A DNA stretch of 38,214 nucleotides from NCBI RefSeq assembly GCF_002940065.1, contig NZ_MDEJ01000027.1:1-38214 (forward strand). The letters run 5' to 3'. Below the pieces are notes generated by a model. It was not told where the DNA came from, made no database searches, and saw nothing but the letters and a program-made list of their open reading frames with translations. This document shows, in pieces, positions 24,707 through 36,118 of this stretch (positions are counted from its first letter, which is position 1; the number at the start of each line of letters is the position of its first letter). This DNA is from Xanthomonas populi. Its GTDB lineage: Bacteria; Pseudomonadota; Gammaproteobacteria; Xanthomonadales; Xanthomonadaceae. The translations under genes and the position numbers were made by a program.

Positions 24707-26989
24707 ATGTTCAGCAAAGACCTAGAGCAAACCATCGGCCAGTGCTACAAGCGAGCACGCGAGGCGCGTCATGAGTTCATGACCGTTGAGCACCTGCTGC
24801 TCTCGCTGCTGGACAATCCCTCCGCCCAGGCCGTGCTCAAGGCCTGCGGTGCGGATCAGGTGCGCTTGCACAATGATCTGGAACAGGCGATCGAGGCCTC
24901 GGTCTCGCGTCTGGCAGAAGACGACGGCCGCGACACGCAGCCCACCCTGGGCTTCCAGCGGGTGCTGCAGCGCGCCGTCTATCACGTGCAGTCTTCGGGC
25001 AAGAAGGAAGTCACCGGCGCCAACGTGCTGGTCGCGATCTTCGGCGAAAAAGACTCGCACGCGGTGTATTTCCTGAATCAGCAAGACATCACCCGTCTGG
25101 ATATCGTCAACTACCTCTCGCACGGCATTGCCAAGCTGGGTGAAGATGGCGAACAGCCGTCCGCATCCGATGGCGAGCCCAAGAGCGAGGCTGGGGAGGG
25201 CGAGGCCAAGGGCGATGCGCTGGCCGAGTTCGCCACCAATCTCAACGAGCAGGCCCGCAACGGCAAGATCGACCCATTGGTCGGCCGCGCAGACGAAATC
25301 GAGCGCACCATCCAGGTCCTGTGCCGCCGGCGCAAGAACAACCCGCTGTACGTGGGCGAGGCTGGCGTAGGCAAGACCGCAATCGCCGAAGGTCTGGCAA
25401 AGCGCATCGTCGACAACGACGTGCCGGAAGTATTGGCCGATGCGGTGATCTTCTCGCTGGATCTGGGTGCGCTGGTGGCCGGCACCAAATACCGCGGCGA
25501 CTTCGAAAAGCGCCTCAAGGGCGTGCTGGCGGCGCTGAAGAAGGTGCCCAATGCGGTTTTGTTCATCGACGAAATCCACACCATCATCGGTGCGGGTTCT
25601 GCCTCGGGCGGCACCATGGATGCGTCCAATCTGATCAAGCCGGCATTGTCCTCGGGCGAGCTGCGTTGCATCGGCTCGACCACCTTCCAGGAATACCGCG
25701 GCATTTTCGAAAAAGATCGTGCGTTGGCGCGTCGCTTCCAGAAGATCGATATCGTAGAGCCGACCGTGGGCGAGACCTTCGAAATCCTTCAGGGCCTCAA
25801 GCCAAAGTACGAAGCGCACCATGGCGTGACCTACGCCGACGACGCGCTGCAGGCCGCGGTGGATCTGTCGGTCAAGCACATTGGCGACCGGTTGCTGCCG
25901 GACAAGGCGATCGATGTGATCGACGAAGCCGGTGCACGCCAGCGGCTAATGCCGGAAGGCAAGCGCAAGGAACTGATCGATATCGAAGAGATCGAGACCA
26001 TCGTCGCCAAGATGGCGCGGATTCCGGCAAAGCAGGTCAGCGCGACCGACAAGGACGTGCTGCAGCATCTTGAGCGCAACCTGAAGATGGTGATCTTCGG
26101 GCAGAACCCGGCGATCGAGACGCTGGCCGGGTCGATCAAGCTCGCACGCTCTGGCCTGGCCAATCCGGAAAAGCCGATCGGCAACTTCCTGTTTGCCGGC
26201 CCGACTGGCGTGGGCAAGACTGAAGTGACCAAGCAGCTCGCGCTGCAGTTGGGTATCGAGCTGGTGCGCTTCGATATGTCCGAGTACATGGAAGCGCATT
26301 CGATCAGCCGCTTGATCGGCGCGCCTCCGGGCTATGTCGGTTTCGATCAGGGCGGCTTGCTGACCGAGAAGGTCGTCAAGACGCCGCACTGTGTGCTGCT
26401 GCTCGACGAGGTGGAAAAGGCGCACCCGGACATCTTCAACATCCTGTTGCAGGTCATGGACCGCGGCATCCTCACCGACACCAACGGACGCGAGGCGAAC
26501 TTCAAGAACGTGATCCTGGTGATGACGACCAATGCCGGTGCCACCCAGGCATCGCGGCGGTCGATCGGCTTCACCAAGCAGGATCACTCCACCGATGCGA
26601 TGGAGTCGATCCGTCGCGGCTTTACGCCGGAGTTCCGTAATCGTCTGGATGCGATCGTTCAGTTTCAGCCGCTGGGCTTCGATCAGATCCTGCGCGTGGT
26701 GGACAAGTTCATCATCGAGCTTGAAATGCTGTTGCAGGAAAAGCACGTCTCGCTGTCGGCCACACCGACTGCGCGCGACTGGCTGGCCCAGCATGGTTTC
26801 GATCCGCTGATGGGTGCACGCCCGATGTCGCGCGTGATCCAGGAGAAGATCAAGCGCCCGCTGGCCGACGAGTTGTTGTTCGGCAAGCTGATTGCCGGTG
26901 GCCGGGTCAATATCGACGTCAAGGATGGCGAGCTGGTGGTGGAGGCGCATCCGGAACCGGAGCGTTTGCTGCCGGCGACCGTTGACTGA
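24707..26989 (+). CDS. clpA: ClpA, AAA+ unfoldase of the ClpAP protease
   Basis: ClpA unfolds substrates, including those presented by ClpS, and feeds them to ClpP. The 760-residue protein has an N-terminal double Clp repeat (residues about 1-140, the ClpS docking domain), a charged linker (about 143-170), AAA+ module D1 with Walker A GEAGVGKT (217-224) and Walker [10 protein letters not shown], and D2 with Walker A GPTGVGKT (498-505), [13 protein letters not shown] and sensor motif. The IGF tripeptide that contacts ClpP is in [10 protein letters not shown] (about 617-626). ATG 24707 has GGAG about 10 bases upstream. It is followed by an intrinsic terminator. Fully intact; clpP is outside this window. 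Confidence 0.98.
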   Translation: MFSKDLEQTIGQCYKRAREARHEFMTVEHLLLSLLDNPSAQAVLKACGADQVRLHNDLEQAIEASVSRLAEDDGRDTQPTLGFQRVLQRAVYHVQSSGKKEVTGANVLVAIFGEKDSHAVYFLNQQDITRLDIVNYLSHGIAKLGEDGEQPSASDGEPKSEAGEGEAKGDALAEFATNLNEQARNGKIDPLVGRADEIERTIQVLCRRRKNNPLYVGEAGVGKTAIAEGLAKRIVDNDVPEVLADAVIFSLDLGALVAGTKYRGDFEKRLKGVLAALKKVPNAVLFIDEIHTIIGAGSASGGTMDASNLIKPALSSGELRCIGSTTFQEYRGIFEKDRALARRFQKIDIVEPTVGETFEILQGLKPKYEAHHGVTYADDALQAAVDLSVKHIGDRLLPDKAIDVIDEAGARQRLMPEGKRKELIDIEEIETIVAKMARIPAKQVSATDKDVLQHLERNLKMVIFGQNPAIETLAGSIKLARSGLANPEKPIGNFLFAGPTGVGKTEVTKQLALQLGIELVRFDMSEYMEAHSISRLIGAPPGYVGFDQGGLLTEKVVKTPHCVLLLDEVEKAHPDIFNILLQVMDRGILTDTNGREANFKNVILVMTTNAGATQASRRSIGFTKQDHSTDAMESIRRGFTPEFRNRLDAIVQFQPLGFDQILRVVDKFIIELEMLLQEKHVSLSATPTARDWLAQHGFDPLMGARPMSRVIQEKIKRPLADELLFGKLIAGGRVNIDVKDGELVVEAHPEPERLLPATVD

Positions 26990-27012
26990 TCGCCTTACGG
27001 TCTTGAAACGAG

Positions 27013-27038
27013 AAAGCCGCTCATTCGAGCGGCTTTTT
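27013..27038 (+). terminator. Intrinsic terminator of clpA
   Basis: AAGCCGCTC and GAGCGGCTT form a 9-bp stem around a CATTC-type loop, followed by six T, about 25 bp after the clpA stop. A textbook structure. Confidence 0.92.
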
Positions 27039-27234
27039 TGTGTCTGCGGCATCACGCTTTGCTTTTAAGTGCAGAGCGCTTGGTGAGTGCAGGGGGGCCT
27101 GGCGCGATCAGGTGTCGTTGTGACTGCCGCCATCGGGGAGGCTTGTGCGATGCGCTTTTTTTGACAGAGTCTGTGTAAACGAACGAATCGGCCCACAGAA
27201 CTTCTGTATCTGGCCGCAAATCGCAGCTACGACG

Positions 27235-27253
27235 AAAAGCGGCCAGTGGCCGC
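27235..27253 (-). terminator. Probable intrinsic terminator of infA
   Basis: On the minus strand GCGGCC-ACT-GGCCGC is followed by TTTT, about 24 bases after the infA stop. The T-run is short. The stretch from here to the clpA terminator (27039-27234) holds nothing recognised; a serine tRNA found here in E. coli is absent. Confidence 0.65.
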
Positions 27254-27276
27254 CTCGCGTCTCAGACCAGAACCGC

Positions 27277-27495
27277 TCACTTCATGCGGTAGGTAATACG
27301 ACCCTTGGTCAGATCGTAGGGAGTCATCTCAACTTTCACACGGTCGCCGGTCAGGATGCGGATGTAGTTCTTGCGCATACGGCCGGAAATGTGGGCGATG
27401 ATTTCATGCCCGTTTTCCAGCTTGACCCGGAACGTGGTGTTGGGGAGCGTCTCGCTGACGCTGCCTTCGAATTCAATGGAGTCGTCTTTCGACAT
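27277..27495 (-). CDS. infA: Translation initiation factor IF-1
   Basis: IF-1 binds the ribosomal A site during initiation. The 72-residue product has the exact family length and is almost fully conserved: [20 protein letters not shown] at the start, then [40 protein letters not shown] and [14 protein letters not shown] 27495 is preceded by AGGA about 9 bases upstream; the frame is open 6 codons further, but those are not conserved. Single-gene unit between clpA (convergent) and aat, which is 80 bp upstream on the same strand. Confidence 0.98.
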
Positions 27496-27575
27496 GTAAT
27501 CCTGTGCAATCACGGCTGGCCCGGGAGGGCCGTAAGGGACCGCATTTTACGCTCCATCTCCCCGGGGTGCAAATT

Positions 27576-28325
27576 TTATGTTAAGCGGACTTCAGCGAGC
27601 GTGCTGGCAGGTCGCTCGCCGTAGCGCTCGGACCAGTTACCGGGCAGCGCGGGTTGGGTGACCTGTCGCAGCACCTGCTGCAGGAATTCTGCGCGTGGCA
27701 GGCGTTGCGCGCCCAGACGCATCAGGTGAGGGTTTTCCACCTGTGCATCGATCAGCGGCCATCCACAGGCATGCAGATAGTCGGCTAGCGCCATCAGCGC
27801 CACCTTGGAGCCGCCGCTTTCGGCACTGAACATGCTTTCGCCGAAAAACATCTGGCCGATCGCTACGCCGTAGATGCCGCCAACCAAGCGCGCGCCGTCT
27901 AACACTTCCAACGAATGCGCGTGGCCAAGGCGATGCAGTTCGATGTAGGCCTGCTGCATCAGGGTGGTGATCCAGGTGCCGTGCTGGCCTGCACGCGGAA
28001 CAGAGGCGCAGGCGTCGATCACCTGCGCAAACGCAATGTCGGCGCGCACGGTCCAAGTGCTGCTGCGCAACGCGCGCCGGAAGCGCGAGGACACATGCAC
28101 GGCATCGGTACGAAAGACAGTGCGCGGATCCGGGCTCCACCACAGGATCGGCTGGTCGTCCGAGAACCACGGGAACACGCCGTGCGCATACGCGTTGAGC
28201 AACCGCTGCGGCGAGAGATCGCCGCCAAGTGCGAGCAGACCGTCCGGCTCACGCAATGCGTGCTCGGCGGGCGGGAACGGCGCGGCAGGATCGGTGGCGA
28301 GCAGGTAGGGAAGGGTGCGCGACAT
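27576..28325 (-). CDS. aat: Aat, leucyl/phenylalanyl-tRNA-protein transferase
   Basis: Aat adds Leu or Phe from aminoacyl-tRNA to proteins starting with Lys or Arg, making the N-degrons that ClpS reads. The 249-residue protein carries the family blocks EPDGLLALGGDLSPQRLLNA YAHGVFPWFSDDQPILWWSP (about residues 26-65), the GNAT-like core SLEVLDGARLVGGIYGVAIG, and FFGESMFSAESGGSKVALMA (about 160-179), then LIDAQVENPHLMRLGA. Normal length. ATG 28325 lacks a clear ribosome site. It is 83 bp downstream of the FemAB-like gene on the same strand. Enzyme, adaptor and unfoldase of one degradation pathway thus lie within 5 kb. Confidence 0.97.
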   Translation of the reverse strand: MSRTLPYLLATDPAAPFPPAEHALREPDGLLALGGDLSPQRLLNAYAHGVFPWFSDDQPILWWSPDPRTVFRTDAVHVSSRFRRALRSSTWTVRADIAFAQVIDACASVPRAGQHGTWITTLMQQAYIELHRLGHAHSLEVLDGARLVGGIYGVAIGQMFFGESMFSAESGGSKVALMALADYLHACGWPLIDAQVENPHLMRLGAQRLPRAEFLQQVLRQVTQPALPGNWSERYGERPASTLAEVRLT

Positions 28326-28408
28326 CCGGGGAGTTTAGAGCGTGTCACGCCGTTCGCATTGAAGGCGCCTACTAAAACGACTGCGCTCACCTGCAGGCGC
28401 ACGCGCCT

Positions 28409-29533
28409 TTAATCGCGAAACGGACTGTGCTCGAACAGCTCGCGCGCATGCTGGGCAACGGTCTGGCGTTCGTCCGAACACAATTGCGCCAGCGGTTCGC
28501 GAAAGGCGGAGTCCGCAATCCAGTGGCGGCTGCGCACCAGCGTCGGCAGAAACCCGCGTGCGATCTTGTGTTCGCCCTGTGCGCCCGGCTCGAAACGGGT
28601 CAGTCCTTCGCGCAGGCAGTATTCGATGCCCTGGTAGTAGCAGGTTTCGAAGTGCAGCCCCGGCAGCGCTTCGCCGCCCCAGTAGCGCCCGTACAGTGTG
28701 TCGTAGCCGCGCATGCAGAGCGCGCCGGCGATTGGGTGTCCGTTCAGTTCTGCCAGAAACATCACCAATTGACGTGGCAGGTGCTGGGCCAGATGCTGCA
28801 GGAATTCCGGCGTCAATGCGGGCGAGTTGCCGTACTCGTTGAAGGTCTTGAGGTAGAAACCATACATCGCATACAGATCGGCCTCGCTGGCCTCGTCGCC
28901 GTGCACCACGCGCAACTGCACGCCGGCACGTTGCACCTTGGCGCGCTCCTGGCGGATGTTTTTGCGTCGCTTGTGGTCCATCGCTGCAAGAAACGTCTCA
29001 AAATCGGTCCAGCCGCTTGCGTTGTGCCAGTGGTATTGCAGGTCGTTGCGCTCCAGCCAGTCGGCATCGAAGGCGTCGTCTTCGTCGGCCGGATGGAAGT
29101 TCACGTGGGCCGACGACAGCCCGCTGCGTTCCACCAGCTCCCGCATCGCCGCGAGCAGTTGCGGGCGCCACTTGGCGGCGCCGAGCAGGCGCGGGCCGGT
29201 TACCGGCGAGTAGGGTATGCCGCACAGCCACTTGGGGAAGTATTCCTGCCCATAGCGTGCATAGGCATGCGCCCAGGCATGGTCGAACACGAACTCGCCG
29301 TGCGAATTGTTCTTGAGATACCCCGGGGCAGCGGCGACCAGCGTGTCGCCATCCCACAATGTCAGGTGCAGCGGGTTCCAGCCCCAATCCGGACGCAGGC
29401 AACCCTCACGCTCGAGGCCTTGCAGGAAAGCGTAGGACACGAAGGGATGCGTACCGCCATGCAAAGCATCCCATGCGCTGGCCTGAAGCTCGTCCAGCCG
29501 GCGACACCAGCGGGCGGTAACGCTCACGCGCAC
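28409..29533 (-). CDS. FemAB-like GNAT-fold acyltransferase (DUF482 family)
   Basis: A 374-residue protein of the FemAB-like / DUF482 (PF04339) family, related in fold to enzymes that add amino acids from aminoacyl-tRNA to peptidoglycan. Seen: GGTHPFVSYAFLQGLEREGC near the N-terminus, LKNNSHGEFVFDHAWAHAYA RYG (about residues 73-95), a central DHKRRKNIRQERAKVQRAG block (about 186-204), and LYGRYWGGEALPGLHFETCYYQGI, typical of the C-terminal catalytic half, then FEPGAQGEHKIARGFLP. Substrate unknown. The start is GTG 29533; an internal GTG is possible. It lies between trxB (54 bp upstream) and aat (83 bp downstream), all on the minus strand. No signal peptide. Confidence 0.87.
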   Translation of the reverse strand: MRVSVTARWCRRLDELQASAWDALHGGTHPFVSYAFLQGLEREGCLRPDWGWNPLHLTLWDGDTLVAAAPGYLKNNSHGEFVFDHAWAHAYARYGQEYFPKWLCGIPYSPVTGPRLLGAAKWRPQLLAAMRELVERSGLSSAHVNFHPADEDDAFDADWLERNDLQYHWHNASGWTDFETFLAAMDHKRRKNIRQERAKVQRAGVQLRVVHGDEASEADLYAMYGFYLKTFNEYGNSPALTPEFLQHLAQHLPRQLVMFLAELNGHPIAGALCMRGYDTLYGRYWGGEALPGLHFETCYYQGIEYCLREGLTRFEPGAQGEHKIARGFLPTLVRSRHWIADSAFREPLAQLCSDERQTVAQHARELFEHSPFRD

Positions 29534-29587
29534 CGCCCGCCGGCAGTGGCACTTCCCGCGAGGCGCGGCCGGCGGTCAGCAGCCACC

Positions 29588-30708
<1,121 letters not shown>

Positions 30709-30731
30709 ACGCCGCCTTGTGCGGCGTTTTT
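30709..30731 (+). terminator. Intrinsic terminator right after the small ORF
   Basis: ACGCCGC-CTTGT-GCGGCGT forms a perfect 7-bp stem and is followed by TTTTT. Nothing annotated on the plus strand lies upstream of it except the 16-codon ORF, so it implies a separate short transcript upstream of ftsK. Confidence 0.85.
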
Positions 30732-30840
30732 CGTTGACCGCCTAGCGCTGGGGCGTCCGGTGGATGTTCAACAGCTGAAACTGTGGCTTCAGTCGTTTAT
30801 TATCAATCACTAACAGCATTTTCCTAAGGTCTGGCTACAG

Positions 30841-33195
30841 TTGGCAAAGCAGGTTCCCGAACGCAGCAAGCCCGCAGAGGGCAAACCGCCCTCGCGCAAG
30901 ACGGCGGTGGCGGACAATCCGCGTCGGCAAAAGCTCTGGCGCGATCTGGCACTGATCGCGGTGGCGCCGCTACTGCTGTATCTGCTGGCCAGTCTGTTCA
31001 CCTACTCGAGCGCCGATCCGGGCTGGTCGCGGACTGGCAACTTGGTCGCTCCGATCCATAACATGGGCGGCAAATTCGGGGCCTGGATCGCGGATGTGCT
31101 GCTGCAGTGGTTCGGCTACGTGGCTTTTCTGCTGCCGCTGATTCTGGGTGCCGTCGCCTGGACTGCTCTGATTGGCGAGCGTGAAGAGCAGAGCGAAAGT
31201 GACCTTGGGCCTGCGTTGAGATTGGTCGGCATGGTGGGATTCCTGGTCTCTGCAGCCGGCTTTCTGCACCTGCGACTGTTCCACCAGGAGATGTCTGAGG
31301 CCGGAGGCTACCTTGGGAAGTGGGTTAGCGAAGCGCTTAGCTCAGGTTTTGGCGCCTTGGGAGCCAATCTATTCGTGCTGGTGCTGCTGCTGGTGTCGAT
31401 CACGCTGGCGACTGGGTTGTCGTGGTTTGCGGTGATGGAGCGCATCGGCAAGGCGGTGCTGGCACTGGGCCCGCTGATGCAGCGCAAGACCCATCAGGCC
31501 ACGGAGTGGCAGCAGACCCGCGTCATGCGCGAAGAGCGCGAGGAAGTGCGCAAGGTCGATGCGGCCAAGCAGGCCAAGCGCGAGCCGGTCAAGATTGAGC
31601 CGCCGCCGGCACCTGTGGTGGAAAAGAGCGAGCGCGCCAAGCGCGATACCCAGATCCCGATGTTCCAGGGCGTGAGCACCGATGGCTCGGACCTGCCGCC
31701 GCTGGCGCTGCTGGACGACCCCAAGCCGCAGACCAAGGGCTATTCGGAAGAGACCCTGGAAACGCTGTCGCGGCAGATCGAGTTCAAACTCAAGGACTTC
31801 CGCATCGAGGCGCAGGTGGTCGGGGCGTATCCGGGCCCGGTGATCACGCGCTTCGAGATCGAGCCGGCGCCGGGCATCAAGGTCAGCCAGATCAGTTCGC
31901 TGGACAAGGACATCGCGCGCGGGCTGTCGGTTAAATCGGTGCGCGTGGTGGATGTGATTCCGGGCAAGTCGGTGGTGGGTCTGGAGATCCCCAACGTCAG
32001 CCGCGAGATGATCTTCTTGTCCGAGCTGCTGCGCTCCAAGGAATACGACAAGTCGCCCAGCCCGCTGACCTTGGCGTTGGGCAAGGACATCGCCGGGCGC
32101 CCGACGGTGGCCGATCTGGCGCGCATGCCGCATTTGCTGGTTGCCGGTACTACCGGTTCCGGCAAGTCGGTGGCGGTCAACGCGATGGTGCTGAGCCTGC
32201 TGTTCAAGGCCTCGCACAAGGAACTGCGGATGTTGATGATCGACCCGAAGATGCTCGAACTGAGTGTCTATCAGGGCATCCCGCATCTGCTGGCGCCGGT
32301 GGTCACCGACATGAAGGAGGCCGCCAACGGCCTGCGTTGGTGTGTGGCCGAAATGGAGCGTCGCTACAAGCTTATGAGCGCGGTGGGCGTGCGCAACCTG
32401 GCCGGCTTCAACAAGAAGATCAAGGACGCCATCGACGCCGGCCAGCCGATGATGGACCCGCTGTTCAAGCCCAATCCCGCACTGGGCGAGGCGCCGCGTC
32501 CGCTCGAATCGCTGCCGTTCATCGTCATCTTCATCGACGAATTCGCCGACATGATGATGATCGTTGGCAAGAAGGTCGAAGAGCTCATCGCGCGTCTGGC
32601 GCAGAAGGCGCGTGCGGCCGGTATCCATCTGATCCTGGCCACGCAGCGCCCGTCGGTGGACGTCATCACCGGCTTGATCAAGGCCAATATCCCGACCCGC
32701 GTTGCGTTTCAGGTCAGTTCCAAGATCGATTCGCGCACCATCCTGGACCAGTCGGGCGCCGAGGCGCTGCTGGGTAACGGCGACATGCTGTATTTGCCGC
32801 CGGGCACGGCGCTGCCGGACCGCGTGCATGGCGCGTTCGTCAGCGACGAAGAGGTGCATCGCGTGGTCGAGCATCTCAAGGCGAGCGGGCCGGTGTCGTA
32901 TGTCGAAGGCGTGCTGGACGAAGTGCAAACCATGGGCGACGGCACCGTGGTCGGTGCGACTGGCTTGCCCGAGAGCAGCGGCGGCGGTGGCGACGAATCC
33001 GACCCGTTGTATGACGAGGCCTTGCGCATCGTCACCGAAACCCGGCGTGCATCGATTTCCGGCGTGCAGCGGCGCTTGAAGATCGGCTACAACCGTGCCG
33101 CGCGCTTGATCGAGGCAATGGAAGCGGCAGGCGTGGTGAGTCAACCCGAACACAATGGCGACCGCACCGTGCTGGCCCCGCCGCTGCCGAAGTGA
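30841..33195 (+). CDS. ftsK: FtsK, septal DNA translocase
   Basis: FtsK joins the division septum and pumps chromosome DNA toward dif for XerCD recombination. The 784-residue protein has four membrane segments in residues about 33-200 (for example [20 protein letters not shown] and [20 protein letters not shown]), a short linker (about 220-300, shorter than in E. coli), and the motor with Walker A GTTGSGKS (about 436-443), Walker [14 protein letters not shown] (about 560-572) and [20 protein letters not shown]. The C-terminal gamma winged helix ([20 protein letters not shown], about 725-744) recognises polar DNA motifs. The start is TTG 30841 ([10 protein letters not shown]); no ATG fits. It is divergent from trxB. 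Confidence 0.97.
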   Translation: MAKQVPERSKPAEGKPPSRKTAVADNPRRQKLWRDLALIAVAPLLLYLLASLFTYSSADPGWSRTGNLVAPIHNMGGKFGAWIADVLLQWFGYVAFLLPLILGAVAWTALIGEREEQSESDLGPALRLVGMVGFLVSAAGFLHLRLFHQEMSEAGGYLGKWVSEALSSGFGALGANLFVLVLLLVSITLATGLSWFAVMERIGKAVLALGPLMQRKTHQATEWQQTRVMREEREEVRKVDAAKQAKREPVKIEPPPAPVVEKSERAKRDTQIPMFQGVSTDGSDLPPLALLDDPKPQTKGYSEETLETLSRQIEFKLKDFRIEAQVVGAYPGPVITRFEIEPAPGIKVSQISSLDKDIARGLSVKSVRVVDVIPGKSVVGLEIPNVSREMIFLSELLRSKEYDKSPSPLTLALGKDIAGRPTVADLARMPHLLVAGTTGSGKSVAVNAMVLSLLFKASHKELRMLMIDPKMLELSVYQGIPHLLAPVVTDMKEAANGLRWCVAEMERRYKLMSAVGVRNLAGFNKKIKDAIDAGQPMMDPLFKPNPALGEAPRPLESLPFIVIFIDEFADMMMIVGKKVEELIARLAQKARAAGIHLILATQRPSVDVITGLIKANIPTRVAFQVSSKIDSRTILDQSGAEALLGNGDMLYLPPGTALPDRVHGAFVSDEEVHRVVEHLKASGPVSYVEGVLDEVQTMGDGTVVGATGLPESSGGGGDESDPLYDEALRIVTETRRASISGVQRRLKIGYNRAARLIEAMEAAGVVSQPEHNGDRTVLAPPLPK

Positions 33196-33381
33196 TTGGC
33201 TGATGGCAACGCTGCGCGTGTTGGCTTGACGCGTAGCGCGGGGTCTGAGCTCATCCAAATTGCATGTGCCTGTTCGCATGCGCATGAATGCGGCGATGTT
33301 GGAGGCCGGTGCCTGACGCTGCTGCGCACACCGGCTACCCTGTTGCGCAATGGCCGCTCCGGCCCGTCGTGATCGAGACCC

Positions 33382-35307
33382 ATGCTGCGTCGTCCTGCAT
33401 TGTTGCTTCTGCTGCTGATCTCATTGCCGCCGCTGGCCCAGGCCCGGCAGCAGGCCGCGCCTGCCGCCGCAGCGGCACGCACGCAGGCCGATACCAACTA
33501 CAGTTTCGTGCGCTATCGCGCCGATTACGAAGTACGTGCCGACGCGAGCAGCGTGGAAACCGACGAATACGAGATCCTGCTCAAGACCAAATCGGCGGTG
33601 GAGCAGTTCAGCCAGGTGCGGCTTAGCTATAGCGAGAAGATGGAAACCCTGGAGGTGCTGCAGGCCTACACCGTCACCGCCGAAGGCCTGCGCCATGATG
33701 TGGCGACCGACAAGATCTACACCCAGGAAAGCTATTCCAGTGCGTCGGCGGCGATGTACGCCGACCGCAAGGTCAAGGTAGTGGTGTTTCCGAATCTGGC
33801 GCCGGGCGCGCGCATCGTCTATCGCGTGCGGCGTGCGCAGAACACCCCGTATTTCCCCGGCTATTTCAGCCTGTGGGAAACCTTTAGCGTGTTCGCGCAG
33901 TACGACGATGCGGTGGTCACGCTGGTGGCGCCGAAGGCGTTGCCGATGCATTTGTCCGCACGCGGGTTGCAGGGCAGCACCAAGCCGGTGGTGCGCGGCG
34001 ATCAGGCGCGTTGGGAATGGCGATATCAGCGCGCCACGCCGATGAAGAACCAGAACTGGAGCGCGGCGACCTGGGAATTCAGCCCGACCTTGACGGCCAG
34101 CACCTTCGATAACTGGTCGCAGATGGGTCTGGCCTATCACGTCAAAGGCGCGCGCGCCGCTGCGGTGACGCAGGCCATCCAGTCATTGGCCGACGAAGTG
34201 ACCCGTGGCATCAGCGACCAGCGTGCCCAGGCGGCGGCGTTGTATGCCTGGGTGGCGCGCAATATTCGCTACGTGGCGGTGTACCTGGGCAACGGCGGGC
34301 TGGAGCCCAACAGCGCCGACAGCATCCTGGCCAACCACTATGGCGACTGCAAAGATCACACCGTGATTCTGGAAGCGTTGCTGGCGGCCAAGGGCATCGC
34401 CAGCACGCCGGTGCTGATCGGCGCCGAAGGCGGGCCGACGCTGCCGCCGATTCCGGTGCTCGGCCGCTTCAATCACGCCATCACCTACATCCCGGCGTTC
34501 GATCTGTATGTGGATTCGACCAACCCGTACGCGCGCTTCGGCCAGCTGCCGGCCGGCGATCTGGGCGCGCCGGTGGTGCATACGCGCGATGGCAAGGTGA
34601 CGCAGACGCCGCCAAACGATCGCAAGGTCAATCGCTATGTCGCGCGCACCGAGTATCGCTTCACCGCGCAGGGCGGGCTGCAGGGTGTGACCACGCTGGA
34701 TAGCGGGAAGACCGGCGAGGTTGGCTTGCGTGCGATGTTCGTGCAACTCAACGCGCAGAATCGCAATCGCATCGAGGAATCGATCATTGCCCAGTCCGGC
34801 TTCGATGGCACCGGCGATCTGCTGATCCAGGGCGACCCGCTGGATCTGGATGCGCCGTTCAATTACCGCTACACGTTCCAGGCAGACGATGCGGTGGATT
34901 TTTCGGTGGTCGTTGGCATGACCTTGCCCGACATGCCGGGCGCCGAGTCGACACGCGGGATTTATACGACCACCTCGGCCGAAGACAATCTGACCCCGTT
35001 CTACTGCAATGACAGCGTGCGCGAAGAAACCTATGTGGTGAGCTTCCCTGCAACGGTGCCGATCATTGCAATCCCGCGCAGCAGCACCTTTCGCAATGCC
35101 GCTGGTGAGTACGCGGTCGACTGGACGCGCCATGGGCAGACGGTGACGGCGGTGCATCGGTTGCAACGCGCTGCAGTGCGCGGGCCGCAGGCGCTGTGTC
35201 AGCCGCAGGATTACCGCGCATTCCGCGAGCTCTACCAGCAAGTGCGGCGTGGCTTTCGCGGGCAGATCGTGTATGGCGATCTGTCCAGGGTGCAGACAGC
35301 GCAGTGA
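33382..35307 (+). CDS. Periplasmic DUF3857 / transglutaminase-like protein
   Basis: A 641-residue exported protein: signal peptide MLRRPALLLLLLISLPPLAQA (cleavage about residue 21), an N-terminal DUF3857 domain (about 45-220) and a transglutaminase-like core (about 255-390) with a complete Cys-His-Asp triad: Cys323 in GDCKDHTVILEALL, His365 in FNHAITYI, Asp378 in DLYVDSTNPY. The C-terminal half is beta-rich. Such proteins are common in Proteobacteria and Bacteroidetes; whether they act as proteases, peptidases or cross-linkers is not settled. It lies between ftsK (186 bp upstream) and lolA (106 bp downstream), on the same strand; this gene is an insertion in the ftsK-lolA-rarA order of E. coli. 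ATG 33382 has GAG about 7-10 bases upstream. Confidence 0.9.
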   Translation: MLRRPALLLLLLISLPPLAQARQQAAPAAAAARTQADTNYSFVRYRADYEVRADASSVETDEYEILLKTKSAVEQFSQVRLSYSEKMETLEVLQAYTVTAEGLRHDVATDKIYTQESYSSASAAMYADRKVKVVVFPNLAPGARIVYRVRRAQNTPYFPGYFSLWETFSVFAQYDDAVVTLVAPKALPMHLSARGLQGSTKPVVRGDQARWEWRYQRATPMKNQNWSAATWEFSPTLTASTFDNWSQMGLAYHVKGARAAAVTQAIQSLADEVTRGISDQRAQAAALYAWVARNIRYVAVYLGNGGLEPNSADSILANHYGDCKDHTVILEALLAAKGIASTPVLIGAEGGPTLPPIPVLGRFNHAITYIPAFDLYVDSTNPYARFGQLPAGDLGAPVVHTRDGKVTQTPPNDRKVNRYVARTEYRFTAQGGLQGVTTLDSGKTGEVGLRAMFVQLNAQNRNRIEESIIAQSGFDGTGDLLIQGDPLDLDAPFNYRYTFQADDAVDFSVVVGMTLPDMPGAESTRGIYTTTSAEDNLTPFYCNDSVREETYVVSFPATVPIIAIPRSSTFRNAAGEYAVDWTRHGQTVTAVHRLQRAAVRGPQALCQPQDYRAFRELYQQVRRGFRGQIVYGDLSRVQTAQ

Positions 35308-35413
35308 AATGGATTGACTGCCCGCAGCTGCGATCTGAACGCCTCGTGAGATAGCGCTCGCCCATTCATCTGTGAAGTATCAGAATCCCTGCATTACCTT
35401 TTGGAAGACCGCG

Positions 35414-36043
35414 ATGCATCGCCAGCTCCGTTATGCCGTACTCGTCACAGCTCTGTTCGCCGGCACCGCGTTTGCCGGTGCACGTCAGGAGCTGGATACG
35501 TTCACGCGCGGCCTCACAGGGCTGGACGGGCAGTTCAGCCAGCAGGTCTCCGATGCCAATGGCCGGGTCAAGGAAAGTTCCAGTGGTCGGGTGGCATTGT
35601 CGACACCGCGCCAGTTTCGTTGGGAATACGCCAAGCCCTACAAGCAGCTGATCGTCGCCGATGGCAAGAAGGTGTGGGTGTTCGATCCCGATTTGGACCA
35701 GGTGACCGTGCGCGTGCAGGGCAGCGAAGAACAGAACAGCCCGTTGGTCGCGCTAATCGATCCGGCACGGCTGGACAAGCAGTACGACGTGAGTGAAGAA
35801 GCCGCGCCGCGCGACGGGCTGCAGTGGCTGTCGCTGACGCCAAAGGTCGATACCGAAGCCAGCTTCCAGATGGCCTCGCTGGGGTTCGGCAAGGAGGGTC
35901 TGGTCAAGATGGAAGTGGTGGATGCGGTCGGCCAGCGTACCGCGATCAGCTTCAGCAGCTGGAAGCGCAATCCGGCCTTCGCTGCAGACACCTTCCGCTA
36001 TACGCCGGGCAAAGGCGTGGACGTGGTCGGCGACGCGCAGTAA
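35414..36043 (+). CDS. lolA: LolA, periplasmic lipoprotein carrier
   Basis: LolA carries outer-membrane lipoproteins from LolCDE to LolB. The 209-residue precursor has a signal peptide (LRYAVLVTALFAGTAFA, cleavage near residue 21) and the LolA fold: FTRGLTGLDGQFSQQVSDAN, PRQFRWEYAKPYKQLIVADG (about 70-90) with the KKVWVFDPDLDQVTV strand, and FSSWKRNPAFAADTFRYTPG KGVDVV at the end. GGAAG lies about 11 bases before ATG 35414; the open frame extends 14 codons upstream without similarity. It stands between the DUF3857 gene and rarA, as in ftsK-lolA-rarA of E. coli. Intact. Confidence 0.97.
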   Translation: MHRQLRYAVLVTALFAGTAFAGARQELDTFTRGLTGLDGQFSQQVSDANGRVKESSSGRVALSTPRQFRWEYAKPYKQLIVADGKKVWVFDPDLDQVTVRVQGSEEQNSPLVALIDPARLDKQYDVSEEAAPRDGLQWLSLTPKVDTEASFQMASLGFGKEGLVKMEVVDAVGQRTAISFSSWKRNPAFAADTFRYTPGKGVDVVGDAQ

Positions 36044-36073
36044 GCCTTCGTTCGACGTCTCCTTACTCTCAAT

Positions 36074-36098
36074 GGCCTTCTTCGCGGAAGGCCGTTTG
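36074..36098 (+). terminator. Hairpin after lolA, weak terminator
   Basis: GGCCTTC (36074-36080) pairs with GAAGGCC (36087-36093) across a 6-base loop; GTTTGGTT follows instead of a clean T-run. It may reduce lolA read-through into rarA, which appears to have its own promoter right after it. Confidence 0.45.
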
Positions 36099-36118
36099 GT
36101 TACGCGATACAATGCGCC

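Noticed and set aside
27039-27276. Serine tRNA expected between clpA and infA by E. coli synteny
   Set aside because: No cloverleaf-forming sequence or CCA-type end was found; only the terminators are recognisable.
31369-33285. A 638-codon open frame antisense to ftsK
   Set aside because: Composition is His/Arg/Gln-rich shadow sequence, and the sense strand is an unmistakable FtsK.
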